Assembly: GCF_011440305.1 (NCBI RefSeq)
Contig: NZ_JAAOIW010000017.1
Location: 1-64,000 of the forward strand
Length of the DNA: 64,000 nt
Origin: Paenibacillus agricola
GTDB lineage: Bacteria > Bacillota > Bacilli > Paenibacillales > NBRC-103111
Reading direction: 5' to 3'
Shown here: piece by piece, positions 39,601-47,956 of the stretch
How positions within the stretch are numbered: the first letter of the stretch is position 1
Layout of the letters: the number at the start of each line of letters is the position of its first letter
The notes under the pieces: model-generated
Database searches by the model: none
What the model saw: the letters and a program-made list of their open reading frames with translations, nothing else
What the model was told of the DNA's origin: nothing
Translations under genes and position numbers: made by a program

Positions 39601-41259
39601 CTCTACACGAAGCCGTTGGTCCGGCTGGTCATATACAGCAGGGCGTGGCCCGACAATAATGCGAGTGGAGAAATGCTCCATTTCGCGGTCACGGTCAATT
39701 GCGGGATTGGTTACAACCGCTACGCTTTCTTTAATGAAATCGGGAATATTTTGCCGTTCCCAATTGATACAGGCATGCGGGCCATCATGACCTAGCGACC
39801 GAATCGGCTCTGCGCCTGTTTCGGCAATCGACTCGATCATCTGGATGCCTTCACGATCCCAGCCAAATGCGCTATATAGGGCGTCCGTAATCGCCAATTC
39901 ATCCGATGCTGGTGGTTCGACCGAAGCCGAAGGCTCCTCTTGATTTAACAAATGCTTACGCAAGCCTGTGAATTGCACACGGGAGCTGGCGCGTTCGTGG
40001 ACCAAGGATTGCACTTCCGAATAAGGAATGACTTGGACATGCTCGCCAGGTGTTAGAATAACGCCAACTTTTTCACCGGGTGCAATAGGCTTAGGATCAG
40101 CAACCATTTCGCCAACCGTAATAACGCCTTGCTCCGATGAGAAGTACAAGGAGGCTTCGCTTTCCACCATCCACACGGGACGCAGGCCAAGCGCATCTAC
40201 ACTGAAAATACATTCGTTGCCATAGCGCGATACAATACCAGCGGGACCCTGGGCATAATGCCCCCACATCTGGCGGAAGTAGACGTACATATCCTGCAAT
40301 TCCGGACGGAATAATTTCATTTCATTAATAATAGGAGGGAATACGATCTCCATAGCCTCAAACAAGCTGATACCAAATCGGTGAATAAACGTTTCGATCG
40401 TCCGGTTCATATCCTGGGAGTCACTGCCGCCCTCAACCAGTTGGACGCCAATCATCTCGGCTTCTAGGCGCAATTTTTTGACTGTATTAATCTCGCCATT
40501 ATGTCCAAGCAGGGAGAATGGTTGGACACGGAAAAAGCTGGACTGCGTATTCGTCGAAAAACGGTTATGCCCAATGGTAACCTGAGCGGCAAACAACGGG
40601 TCACGTGTATCGTTAAAATATAAGGGCAGGATGCTAGCAGCACCCATTACTTTATAAGCTGCCGTCACGTTGCTTAATGTAGCTACGTGAACCGAATAGC
40701 GGCTTTCAATAGCTGTATGAAGCTCGAATAAATGGTCGGCTGTCGGGCGTTCGTTGTTATCACAAATTGCAGCAATTTGCCAGAAGGTGGGCTCATCATT
40801 ACGGCCGTTAGCACCCAGCACACTGCTATCCACTTCGTTCTCTTGCTCCACAATAATCGTAACGCCGAATTGGGCAAATAATGCACGAATCCCCTTTTGA
40901 ATGTCAGCAGCAGAGGTATCGAGCTTGCGGGGTACGAAAATATGGCCAATGGAAAAATGGGTGTCATAAGCAAGCTTGCCATCAAGACCGGCATTGTTTA
41001 GCTTTTTTTCCCAAAGTGCTCTTGGAATATCGGTCAAAATCCCGCAGCCATCACCTTCTCCATTAATAAAGCCAGAGCGATGCTCCATCTTGACAAGTGC
41101 TTCAATGGTTTTACGAATATTGTCCCGGGACGGAAATCCATCCTTCTCTACTATACAAATAATACCGCAGCTATCGTGCTCAGTAGCCAATAGGTCTTGA
41201 AATTTTCCTTCATTTCGCATTACTTTATTCATATTCGTGGTCAGCAGGCTGACCATCAC
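36667..41259 (-). CDS. gltB: Glutamate synthase large subunit
   Basis: A 1530-residue glutamate synthase, the usual length. The N-terminal glutaminase domain has the Cys of HDSCGIICIVEKDG (C31), which would be exposed after a short propeptide. The central and FMN domains follow, with GEGGHLPGSK and the iron-sulfur ligand pattern GCTTCRGCHLDTCHVGIA. The C-terminal GXGXG beta-helix domain ends the protein. It forms glutamate from glutamine and 2-oxoglutarate. No gltD is adjacent, so its partner lies elsewhere or it is an electron-donor-dependent stand-alone form. GGGAGGTGATG gives an unusually tight spacing at the ATG of residue 2, so the start is uncertain. Confidence 0.94.
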   Translation of the reverse strand: MMVSLLTTNMNKVMRNEGKFQDLLATEHDSCGIICIVEKDGFPSRDNIRKTIEALVKMEHRSGFINGEGDGCGILTDIPRALWEKKLNNAGLDGKLAYDTHFSIGHIFVPRKLDTSAADIQKGIRALFAQFGVTIIVEQENEVDSSVLGANGRNDEPTFWQIAAICDNNERPTADHLFELHTAIESRYSVHVATLSNVTAAYKVMGAASILPLYFNDTRDPLFAAQVTIGHNRFSTNTQSSFFRVQPFSLLGHNGEINTVKKLRLEAEMIGVQLVEGGSDSQDMNRTIETFIHRFGISLFEAMEIVFPPIINEMKLFRPELQDMYVYFRQMWGHYAQGPAGIVSRYGNECIFSVDALGLRPVWMVESEASLYFSSEQGVITVGEMVADPKPIAPGEKVGVILTPGEHVQVIPYSEVQSLVHERASSRVQFTGLRKHLLNQEEPSASVEPPASDELAITDALYSAFGWDREGIQMIESIAETGAEPIRSLGHDGPHACINWERQNIPDFIKESVAVVTNPAIDRDREMEHFSTRIIVGPRPAVYDQPDQRLRVELLTPLVLEGSNGLDAFADLGQPSFEQLRAMYAAQGDHAVAVLSTTFARGASLQEALAKLAADAVAAVHNGAMLVILDDAEANQNDRLFIDPHLAVSQVDIALRAAKLSFGNNLRRQATLVLRTAAIRNLHDIAVACGLGADILSPYLLFATGSAKNGAPAARKVYSALTKGLEKVISTIGTHELRGYTRFFSSIGLKPELADVLDIVNYLGSDSVGTGFAELEKDAEARYLDYANPKAKAARNFHFFQRMWKALGEAAAGTAPYSDYSDKLREEEKRNPISIRHVADFNYDKAHQEGRKPLEPSQVDIGIGGHNLPMLISSMSFGSQNETAFRAYAEAGHRLNMVTMNGEGGEIKDMLGKYTTTRGAQVASGRFGINVELTNAVAFLEIKIGQGAKPGEGGHLPGSKVTAKIALARNATIGSDLISPSNNHDIYSIEDLSQIISELKEASGRKAKIIVKVPIVPGIGTIAVGVAKAGADIITLSGFDGGTGAARIHSLTHVGLPTEIGTKLAHLALIESGLRHKVELWSDGGLKSGADVVKMMMLGANRCGFGSISMQAIGCTTCRGCHLDTCHVGIATQIDTMEEAEEKGLRRFVPRVYDTAVDSLVRLFGGMGEEIRGIVAQLGFSHAQELVGRSDLLQQVSCLDKIDLSEILRPSPISFAAAKDALLELDDASVVSSDIRIAAGAEGQEFFPDSLSFNSAVERNWSKVDAESRILGTRYSSHRVRNRYGGSYESLPGVSLNLTDGSVPGNGLGAFNAQGLNITVHGGAEDGVGKMSLGGKIAILKSLSNYNQYINGSVGKSFGYGAQKGLFLIQGNADSRACIRFSGADVVFGGEITTPLQDELGGIASRANLKGFAFEYMTNGRAVVLGDPGPWICAGMTGGVIYQRLVPEMGLDELAINRRIAKGAKVKIEQIGAQSAKDLTELLTAYHEELLASGQQDAADTIQLLLGNLVASFVRIAPVGLQADQSVATE

Positions 41260-41608
41260 CTCCCAATTATAATTGCGGGTCTGTTAAACACTAGGCAAAA
41301 GTTGCAAACCAATAAAAGGAAAAGAGGGACAAAAACATCGGGTTATTAAAATTGAATAAAAATTCATTATTTCTGTATAAATGACAATATTTTTGTTGTG
41401 AGTGCCAGTGTGATTGCTGATTATAAAGCATGAGACACAAAAAGTCCACGAACTCAGATCGAGACAATGGGGGCATATTGGGAAAGGTGTAAAAGCTGAA
41501 TTTCTTTGAAAATATATGATTATTATAGATTTATTCCAAAAGTAAAGTATACATAGAATATCATGAAATGGACCAAGGTACAATAGAACATTAAAGGGAA
41601 TGAGTGGA

Positions 41609-41622
41609 TGTAAGCGTTACCT
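41609..41622 (+). promoter_or_regulatory. Possible CcpA cre site
   Basis: TGTAAGCGTTACCT matches the degenerate cre pattern TGWAANCGNTNWCA in 12 of 14 positions, with GTAA/TTAC symmetric arms around CG. It lies about 350 bases upstream of gltB. Single-site pattern match only. Confidence 0.3.
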
Positions 41623-41683
41623 AATTTGCATAATTGGTGAATAAATAAAAAAAACGAAAGATTTTCATCATCTACAAAAGCGA

Positions 41684-41720
41684 ACGAACTATTAGCCAGT
41701 CCAGGTAATAGTTCGTTTTT
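41684..41720. terminator. Terminator-like hairpin behind hemL
   Basis: AACGAACTATTA and TAATAGTTCGTT pair over 12 bases around an 11-base loop. The best T-run (TTTTTT) is on the + side; hemL approaches from the - side, where only CTTTTG follows, so direction is ambiguous. Confidence 0.6.
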
Positions 41721-41759
41721 TACTTAGTATAAGACGATCATTCAATTCGTTTTCTTCTA

Positions 41760-43106
41760 TTAAATGTATGGTTTTAGCTTGGCAAAGGCATGGTCTGCCG
41801 CAGTTATCGTGTCAGCTATATCCTGCTCGGTGTGCGCGGCCGTCATAAACCAGGCTTCATATTTGGAGGGGGCCAAGCAGATGCCCTGCTCCAGCATTGA
41901 CCTGAAAAAATGGGCGAATAGCTCGCCGTCGGTATCTTGGGCTTCCTCATAGTCGCTCACGGGATGGTTGCAAAAATGGGTCGATAATGACCCACGGATG
42001 CGATTGATCGTGAGCGCGATTCCATGAGCGCGCGCCGCCGCGGCAAGGCCGGCTTCGAGGCTTGCCGCGAGCCGGTCAAGCCGGTCGTAGAGGCCCGGCT
42101 CCTGAAGGGCTTCTAGGCAGGCAATGCCTGCCGAGATGGACGCCGGGTTGCCGGCCATCGTCCCGGCTTGATAAGCCGGGCCCAGCGGGGCCACCTTGTC
42201 CATGATCTCCTTGCGGCCGCCATAGGCGCCAATCGGCAGCCCACCGCCGATGATTTTGCCAAGCGCCGTCAGGTCGGGCTCGATGGCCGCGTAGCTAGGA
42301 GCCTCCAGGCCATCGAAGGTCTGGGCCGCACCGTAATGGAAGCGGAAGGCGGTGATGACCTCGTCGTAGATGACGAGGGACCCATTGCGGCGTGTTGCGG
42401 TGCAGAGCCGCTCCAGAAAACCCGGCTTTGGCATCACCATGCCAAAGTTGCCGACGATCGGCTCGATCATCACGGCGGCGATCTCGTCGCCCCAATGTGC
42501 CAGCGCTGCTTCCAGCGCCTCGCTGTCATTGTAGGGCACCGTGATGACTTCACTTGCGATGCTCTTAGGTACTCCGGCGCTGTCGGGTATGCCGAGCGTC
42601 GAAGGTCCCGAACCCGCAGCAACCAGCACCAAATCGGAATGGCCGTGGTAGCAGCCGGCGAATTTGATGATTTTGCTGCGCCCGGTGAAGGCACGGGCAA
42701 CGCGGATCGTAGTCATCACGGCCTCTGTACCGGAGTTGACGAAGCGTACTTTGTCGAGCGACGGAATGGCCGACTTAAGCATCCGCGCGAATACGACCTC
42801 AAGCTCCGTGGGTGTTCCGAACAAGGTGCCGTTCTCGGCAGCACGGCAGATTGCGGCGGTTACATGCGGATGCGCATGCCCTAGAATGATCGGCCCGTAG
42901 GCGGCTAAATAATCGATGTAGCGTTTGCCGTCCTCATCCCAGAAATAGGCACCTTTTCCGCGTTTCATAAAAACCGGGGCACCGCCACCTACAGCTTTGA
43001 AGGAACGGGAGGGGCTGTTGACCCCGCCTACGATATGTTGAAGCGCCTCGTTGTATAAAGCTTCCGAACGGGAGCCTGTTGGCTTATTAAGGTAAGGCTT
43101 AGTCAT
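41760..43106 (-). CDS. hemL: Glutamate-1-semialdehyde 2,1-aminomutase
   Basis: A 448-residue PLP enzyme of class III aminotransferases that makes 5-aminolevulinate for tetrapyrroles. Visible landmarks are [13 protein letters not shown] at the N terminus, [30 protein letters not shown], the pyridoxal Asp in [11 protein letters not shown], and the Schiff-base lysine K284 in [26 protein letters not shown] is the usual substrate loop. AAGGAG lies 11 bases before the ATG. Its middle part is clearly more G/C-rich than the neighbours. No other hem gene is linked, so it may be a second copy (gsaB-like) rather than the one in a hem operon. Confidence 0.93.
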   Translation of the reverse strand: MTKPYLNKPTGSRSEALYNEALQHIVGGVNSPSRSFKAVGGGAPVFMKRGKGAYFWDEDGKRYIDYLAAYGPIILGHAHPHVTAAICRAAENGTLFGTPTELEVVFARMLKSAIPSLDKVRFVNSGTEAVMTTIRVARAFTGRSKIIKFAGCYHGHSDLVLVAAGSGPSTLGIPDSAGVPKSIASEVITVPYNDSEALEAALAHWGDEIAAVMIEPIVGNFGMVMPKPGFLERLCTATRRNGSLVIYDEVITAFRFHYGAAQTFDGLEAPSYAAIEPDLTALGKIIGGGLPIGAYGGRKEIMDKVAPLGPAYQAGTMAGNPASISAGIACLEALQEPGLYDRLDRLAASLEAGLAAAARAHGIALTINRIRGSLSTHFCNHPVSDYEEAQDTDGELFAHFFRSMLEQGICLAPSKYEAWFMTAAHTEQDIADTITAADHAFAKLKPYI

Positions 43107-43206
43107 GTTAAATACGACTCCTTCTACATCTGATGAAATTTATGAAACCTAGCCTATAATTATTTGTAAAGTCAGCATCTATAGCATTTATTTGTGCCTA
43201 TAGCAT

Positions 43207-44004
43207 TTACTGAACCAACAGCCCTTTGATCACAATCACAGCTTGCCCTTGGATCAGCACACGGTTATTAGCTGCTTGCAGCTTTACAGCGCCGCCCCTT
43301 GCGGAGAGCTGGATTGCTGATAACGTGCTTTTACCGAGCTTATCTTTCCAATAGGGAGCTAGCGCGCAGTAGGCAGAACCCGTAACAGGATCTTCATCCA
43401 CACCTACTGGGGAGAAAAAGCAACGGGCCACAAAATCATAGTCGGGATGCTCTGATGGGCCCGTTACAAGCAAGCCGCGGCTAGGCAGCTCAGCAAGGGC
43501 TCTGAAATCCGGTTTAAGCTCGCGAACCTCTTTTTCTGATGCCAGCTCTACGATGTAATCAAGCCGATTGCGGCAAACAGCAACAGGCTGGGAATTGCCC
43601 AAGGCTTGCGCTAATTGGGGAGGGGCATCACAGGGAACCGGAGGCTCTGCCGGGAAATTCAGCTCGATCCCATTGTCAAGCCGTTTGGCTGTCAGCACGC
43701 CGCTTTTGGTGTGAAAGCGGAGCAGGTCCACACCATAGGCAGCGCCTGATTCCCAGAGCACCTGTGCGCTTGCAAGCGTTGCGTGCCCGCACAAGTCGAC
43801 TTCTGCAACCGGAGTAAACCAACGCAGCCGATAGCTGCCATTATCCATCGCACATAAAAAGGCAGTCTCAGATAAATTCATTTCTGCGGCGATTTGCTGT
43901 AGCCAGTGGTCATCCTCTGGAAATGCTTCCAATATACAAACAGCTGCCGGATTTCCGGAAAAAGCAGTGGAAGTAAAGGTATCAACCGTATAAATTGAGA
44001 TCAT
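43207..44004 (-). CDS. PhzF-family isomerase/epimerase
   Basis: A 265-residue protein of the PhzF / diaminopimelate-epimerase fold. The N terminus reads YTVDTFTSTAFSGNPAAV and the catalytic Glu is in MNLSETAFL; DLCGHATLASA and DEDPVTGSAYCALAPYW are the second and third signatures. The ATG at 44004 with AAGGAG upstream is chosen over a longer frame from 44091 whose first 29 residues overlap a hairpin. PhzF relatives have varied substrates and its role cannot be told here. About 100 bases separate it from hemL. Confidence 0.9.
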   Translation of the reverse strand: MISIYTVDTFTSTAFSGNPAAVCILEAFPEDDHWLQQIAAEMNLSETAFLCAMDNGSYRLRWFTPVAEVDLCGHATLASAQVLWESGAAYGVDLLRFHTKSGVLTAKRLDNGIELNFPAEPPVPCDAPPQLAQALGNSQPVAVCRNRLDYIVELASEKEVRELKPDFRALAELPSRGLLVTGPSEHPDYDFVARCFFSPVGVDEDPVTGSAYCALAPYWKDKLGKSTLSAIQLSARGGAVKLQAANNRVLIQGQAVIVIKGLLVQ

Positions 44005-44061
44005 CTTAAACAGCTCCTTATAAGTTGAAGTAGCTAGAATTAATTCACTTATAAATTTGGT

Positions 44062-44125
44062 TCTGTACCAGGAAAAGCTATTCCGTCCCACAGTGGTGGC
44101 AAGGAATAGCTTTTCCTAGTACAGA
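44062..44125. repeat. Long inverted repeat between the LCP gene and the PhzF gene
   Basis: TCTGTACC-AGGAAAAGCTATTCC pairs with GGAATAGCTTTTCCT-AGTACAGA over about 22 base pairs with one mismatch region and an 18-base loop. It lies behind the LCP gene stop (44162) on the - strand. No clear T-run follows on either side, so it may be a weak terminator or an mRNA-stabilising hairpin. Confidence 0.65.
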
Positions 44126-44161
44126 CTTGACGCAGTATTTTATGCTGCTTATCGTTGCGGT

Positions 44162-45868
44162 TCAGCGGCTTGTGGCGGGCTTAGCTTCGTTAGTAGCTTC
44201 AGCCTCGAGCTTGCTTCCTGTGCTAGTGGCTGGTTTAGCTTCAGCTGAAGGCTTCACCACGGAGGACCCGGTGGCCGGGCTTGAGGCAGGCTTACTGGAC
44301 GAGTCTGCGCTGCTAGCCCCTGTCACAGGCTTGGCAGCCGAACCAGCGGTCTGGTCTGTGGTAGATTTGCTTGTCCCGTTTGCGGCTGTTCCAGCAGGCA
44401 GCTTATCAACCGTTTCAGTCTTGGTGTTTGAATCCGACTTAGCATCTGCTACAGGCTTAGTAAGCTGGCCTGAGGTAGATTTGGTTGTTGTACCGGAGGT
44501 CGAGCTTGTGGTCGGCTTATTGGCCGAATCGGCAGCAGTGCCAGAAGCAGGCTTGCCAGCCGTGCTGGATGTGGAGCCGCTGCTTGTGGTTGGCTTGTTA
44601 GCTGAGTTAGCAGCCGTTCCGGCTCCAGCCGCAGGCTTGTTGGCCACGCCTGAGGTCGAGCCAGTGCCAGTGCTGGCAGCTGGTTTATTAGTTGTGCCAG
44701 AAGTGGAGCCAGAAGCCGGTTTCTTCGTCGTTGTAGGGCTCACTACGGGAGCCGGTTTAGGCGTTACAGCCGGCTTATTCGCCGCCGCATAGCTTGTATC
44801 CACCCGCCCTGTTATCAATGGACTCGCCCCATTAACGGAATTCACTTCTATGCTGTTATCCTCGTTATTGTTCATTTCATTTACCGGCGGCGCATTGGGA
44901 TCCGGTTTCTCCAACAAGGCTTTGATGAAGGCTTGCAGCTTATCACGGTTAACGCCTATCACATCAGCACCGCCAACCTTCTTTTCCTGCAAAAGCTCGA
45001 AGGGAGGAATCTGCTGGCTGGTCATTCCCTCGGTCTTGGCTTCATAGCCTAAAGAACCCAGTTTGATCATATCGGTAGTGGACAAATTGGTCTCAATATA
45101 AGGGTCAATGCTGCTCAATATCCATGGAAGCTTAAGCAGGGAAGAGGTCGATTGCATCTTTTTCACAACCGCTTGGATAAAATTACGCTGCCGCTCTGTA
45201 CGTGAAAAGTCACTCATAGCATCATGGCGAAACCGGACATATTGCAGCGCCGTTGTACCATTTAGATGCTGCAGTCCCTTTTTCAAATTAATATCATATT
45301 CAGGCCCATCCTCGGAATCCGAATATTTCATATCCTTTTCTACATCCATCTCAATGCCGTCGATCGCATCTACCAGAGCAATAAATCCTTTGAAATCCGT
45401 ATAGACATAATACTGAATTGGAATACCAAGCAGGTCGCCTACGGTTTTCATCGTCAGGTTCGGGCCGCCTAATGCATAAGCCGCATTGATACGATCCTCG
45501 CCATAGCCAGGGATTTTCACATAAGTATCCCGCATGATCGAAAACAGATGCGCCTTTTTAGTTACCGGGTCAATGGAGGCTACAATTAAAGAGTCTGAAC
45601 GGGGCACCTCATTTTGCTTTAAGCCCCGAGAATCGCCTCCGAGAATCAACAAATTCACCCGCTGTTTTCCTTCCCATTTGGGGGGGAGGTACGTTTCGAT
45701 GTTTTTGGATACGTTTTGTGTGGACAATGTGTTCGGTTTCTTTATCGTCGTTTCCGGCTTGGATTGAATATTATTGGCAAAGCTCATAAAGGCATATGTA
45801 TAATATCCAATCCCGCCTACGAGCAGCAGAGATAACGACAATAACGTCCATTTTAATTTTTTAAGCAT
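44162..45868 (-). CDS. LytR-CpsA-Psr (LCP) family cell-wall ligase with repetitive tail
   Basis: A 568-residue membrane-anchored LCP protein. A single N-terminal membrane segment (WTLLSLSLLLVGGIGYYTYA) is followed by the LCP domain (about residues 65-290) with NLLILGGDSRGLKQNEVPRS, the conserved Arg/Asp set in SIMRDTYVKIPGYGEDRINA, and LQYVRFRHDAMSDFSRTERQ. Such enzymes attach teichoic acids or other glycopolymers to peptidoglycan. After residue 345 comes a 220-residue extracellular tail rich in Ser, Thr, Ala, Lys and Pro, built of degenerate units such as NKPTTSSG and SANKP. No wall anchor signal ends it. The tail is unusually long and may lie in the wall. Confidence 0.9.
   Translation of the reverse strand: MLKKLKWTLLSLSLLLVGGIGYYTYAFMSFANNIQSKPETTIKKPNTLSTQNVSKNIETYLPPKWEGKQRVNLLILGGDSRGLKQNEVPRSDSLIVASIDPVTKKAHLFSIMRDTYVKIPGYGEDRINAAYALGGPNLTMKTVGDLLGIPIQYYVYTDFKGFIALVDAIDGIEMDVEKDMKYSDSEDGPEYDINLKKGLQHLNGTTALQYVRFRHDAMSDFSRTERQRNFIQAVVKKMQSTSSLLKLPWILSSIDPYIETNLSTTDMIKLGSLGYEAKTEGMTSQQIPPFELLQEKKVGGADVIGVNRDKLQAFIKALLEKPDPNAPPVNEMNNNEDNSIEVNSVNGASPLITGRVDTSYAAANKPAVTPKPAPVVSPTTTKKPASGSTSGTTNKPAASTGTGSTSGVANKPAAGAGTAANSANKPTTSSGSTSSTAGKPASGTAADSANKPTTSSTSGTTTKSTSGQLTKPVADAKSDSNTKTETVDKLPAGTAANGTSKSTTDQTAGSAAKPVTGASSADSSSKPASSPATGSSVVKPSAEAKPATSTGSKLEAEATNEAKPATSR
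44165..44830 (-). repeat. Degenerate repeats coding the LCP protein tail
   Basis: The DNA for the tail repeats short motifs such as GGCTTGTTGGC, GGCTTATTGGC and CCGGAGGTCGAGC with variations. It codes for Ser/Thr/Ala/Lys/Pro units and keeps the reverse strand open, which gives a 221-codon mirror ORF that is not a gene. Confidence 0.7.
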
Positions 45869-46087
45869 ATTTGCGCCTCTTTCATAGTTGTACTAATTTC
45901 CTTTTGCTTTGGAGTTGGTTCGTGTATCATAACGTATAGGATTAGGAAATGTTGCAGGTTCATGCATAATGGTGGCAGGAAATGATAGCCTTCTTCATTA
46001 TAATACAATTATAGTTCGTTTGTTTTATTTATATCAAGTTTCGCGTTAAGGAATATTTTGTCGAAACGAAACCATCAGGAGGAAGCC

Positions 46088-47164
46088 ATGCTAGCGATTG
46101 ACGTGAATGACCTGCGTAAGGAATTCCAGATTCAGAAAACCCGCGAGGGGCTTAAGGGTGCGATCCGTGACCTATTCAACCGTGAGTACAGCCAAGTAAC
46201 AGCGGTTAAAGATATCTCCTTTCAAATTAAAAAGGGTGAAATATGCGGTTATATTGGGGAAAATGGGGCTGGCAAGTCCACAACGATTAAAATGCTGACA
46301 GGCATTTTGGTTCCTACCTCCGGCAGCATCAAGGTGAACGGCTACATCCCCCATAAGGAACGTGAAGCCTTCGTTAAGGGCATTGGTGTTGTGTTCGGGC
46401 AACGCAGCCAACTATGGTGGGATATTGGTGTCATTGAATCCTTCCAGCTGCTTAAAAAAGTGTACCGTGTCTCCGAAGCCGAATTTAAACCGCGATTAAG
46501 CGAGCTGGTGGAGCGTCTGCAGCTTTCAGATCTGCTGAACCGCCCCGTGCGCAAGCTAAGCCTTGGCCAAAGAATGCGCTGTGAGCTGGCAGCATCACTG
46601 CTGCATAATCCGCAGATCCTATTTCTCGACGAGCCGACGATTGGCCTGGACATTGTTGTGAAAACAGAAATTCGTGAATTTCTGAAGTCGATGAATCAGC
46701 GCTTTGAAACGACGATTCTGCTGACCACTCATGACCTTCAGGACATCGAGGCGCTTTGTTCGCGCGTCATTATGCTGGATGATGGACGGATTATATATGA
46801 CGGCGGGCTGGCAGAGCTCAAAGAAAAGTGGGGCAAGGGCAAAGACATTATTTTGCGCTTTGCAGAAGCTGTACAGCTGGAGCGGCTACAGGAGCTGACT
46901 TCTGGCATGGAAGTACATTGGTCGGTAGATGATGAATGGACAGCCCGTGTCTGGATTCCGCAAAACAAGGCCAATGTCTCGGAAGTGCTAAGCCGTGTTG
47001 TTGGTGTGATGAGCATTGAAGATATTCAAATTACCCAAATGGAAACCGATGATATTGTACGCGAGATTTATCAATCTGGTTCCGCTGTTGCCAAGCCAAC
47101 TTATCGCAATGAATCGGATTCCGGGCAAGCCTCGCAGGAGAAGGAAGTGGCTCCGCATGCTTAG
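46088..47164 (+). CDS. ABC-2 type exporter, ATP-binding protein
   Basis: A 358-residue ATPase. Walker A is GYIGENGAGKSTTIKML, the ABC signature is RKLSLGQRMRCELAASLL, and Walker B is ILFLDEPTIGLD; H-loop TTHDLQDIE follows. A C-terminal extension (about residues 240-358) is typical of the COG4586 group. The ATG at 46088 is preferred because AGGAGG lies five bases upstream. It forms a three-gene operon with two six-helix permeases; the next gene overlaps its end. The substrate of these exporters is unknown in general. Confidence 0.92.
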   Translation: MLAIDVNDLRKEFQIQKTREGLKGAIRDLFNREYSQVTAVKDISFQIKKGEICGYIGENGAGKSTTIKMLTGILVPTSGSIKVNGYIPHKEREAFVKGIGVVFGQRSQLWWDIGVIESFQLLKKVYRVSEAEFKPRLSELVERLQLSDLLNRPVRKLSLGQRMRCELAASLLHNPQILFLDEPTIGLDIVVKTEIREFLKSMNQRFETTILLTTHDLQDIEALCSRVIMLDDGRIIYDGGLAELKEKWGKGKDIILRFAEAVQLERLQELTSGMEVHWSVDDEWTARVWIPQNKANVSEVLSRVVGVMSIEDIQITQMETDDIVREIYQSGSAVAKPTYRNESDSGQASQEKEVAPHA

Positions 47165-47951
47165 CGCTTATTTGGAAATCATCCGGATGCGCTTTTTGAT
47201 GATGCTGGCTTACCGTGTTAATTATTACAGTGGCATTATCATTTATACATTGAATATAGGCGCCTATTATTTTCTGTGGAAAGCAATTTATGGAACCAAA
47301 GAAGTTTTGGGTGGCATGACGGTTTCGCAGATTACAACCTATGTGGCCGTCTCCTGGATGGCGCGCGCTTTTTATTACAATAATTTGGACAGTGAAATTG
47401 CCAGAGAGATCAAGGACGGCAGTGTTGCCATCCAGTTCATTCGCCCTTACAACTATGTTTTCGTGAAAATGATGCAGGGCTTGGGCGAGGGCATCTTTCG
47501 CCTGCTCTTGTTTATGGTGCCTGGGATGGCCGTGGTTTCGCTGCTGTTTCCAGTCAAGCTTCCAACGGACCCGGTTGTATGGGTTGTCTTCCTTCTTATG
47601 TTATTTCTAAGCTTCTTAATTAATTCACAGATTAATGTGATTACAGGGCTATTTGCTTTTTTTCTTGAAAACAATGATGGCTTGATCCGCATGAAGCGGG
47701 TTATGGTCGATTTATTCTCGGGATTGATCGTGCCGATGTCCTTTTTCCCAGGCTGGGCGGAGAGCATCTTGAAGCTGCTGCCCTTTCAGGCAATTACCTA
47801 TTTGCCAGGCTCCGTGTTTACAGGCAAAGTAACCGGCAATGCGATTTATGAAGTTTTAGGTGTACAGCTATTATGGGTTGCGTTATTAATTGTGCCTTTG
47901 GGATTATTATGGCGCAGTGCACGGACGCGGCTGTTCGTGCAGGGGGGATAA
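47157..47951 (+). CDS. ABC-2 type exporter permease (COG4587-like)
   Basis: A 264-residue membrane protein with about six transmembrane segments. Its landmarks, YRVNYYSGIIIYTLNIGAYY, REIKDGSVAIQFIRPYNYVF and GWAESILKLLPFQAITYLPG, fit the first permease of the three-part ABC-2 systems. The ATG at 47157 lies within the last codons of the ATPase gene, an eight-base overlap, which implies translational coupling. A longer frame upstream is just the ATPase gene read out of frame. Confidence 0.88.
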   Translation: MLSAYLEIIRMRFLMMLAYRVNYYSGIIIYTLNIGAYYFLWKAIYGTKEVLGGMTVSQITTYVAVSWMARAFYYNNLDSEIAREIKDGSVAIQFIRPYNYVFVKMMQGLGEGIFRLLLFMVPGMAVVSLLFPVKLPTDPVVWVVFLLMLFLSFLINSQINVITGLFAFFLENNDGLIRMKRVMVDLFSGLIVPMSFFPGWAESILKLLPFQAITYLPGSVFTGKVTGNAIYEVLGVQLLWVALLIVPLGLLWRSARTRLFVQGG

Positions 47952-47956
47952 ACAGG

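Larger units (their letters stand above)
41260..41759. other. Intergenic region between gltB and hemL
   Basis: 500 bases, A/T-rich, without a supported gene. It should hold the gltB promoter on the - strand. I see a cre-like site at 41609-41622 and a terminator-like hairpin at 41684-41720 (AACGAACTATTA / TAATAGTTCGTT, T-run on the + side). Nothing else stands out. Confidence 0.6.

Noticed and set aside
42168-42884. Open frame of 238 codons on the + strand opposite hemL
   Set aside because: High G/C in the hemL codons keeps the antisense frame open; hemL motifs are clear on the - strand.
44127-44792. Open frame of 221 codons on the + strand opposite the LCP tail
   Set aside because: It is the mirror of the repetitive tail (Val/Ala/Leu-rich) and the LCP gene on the other strand is certain.
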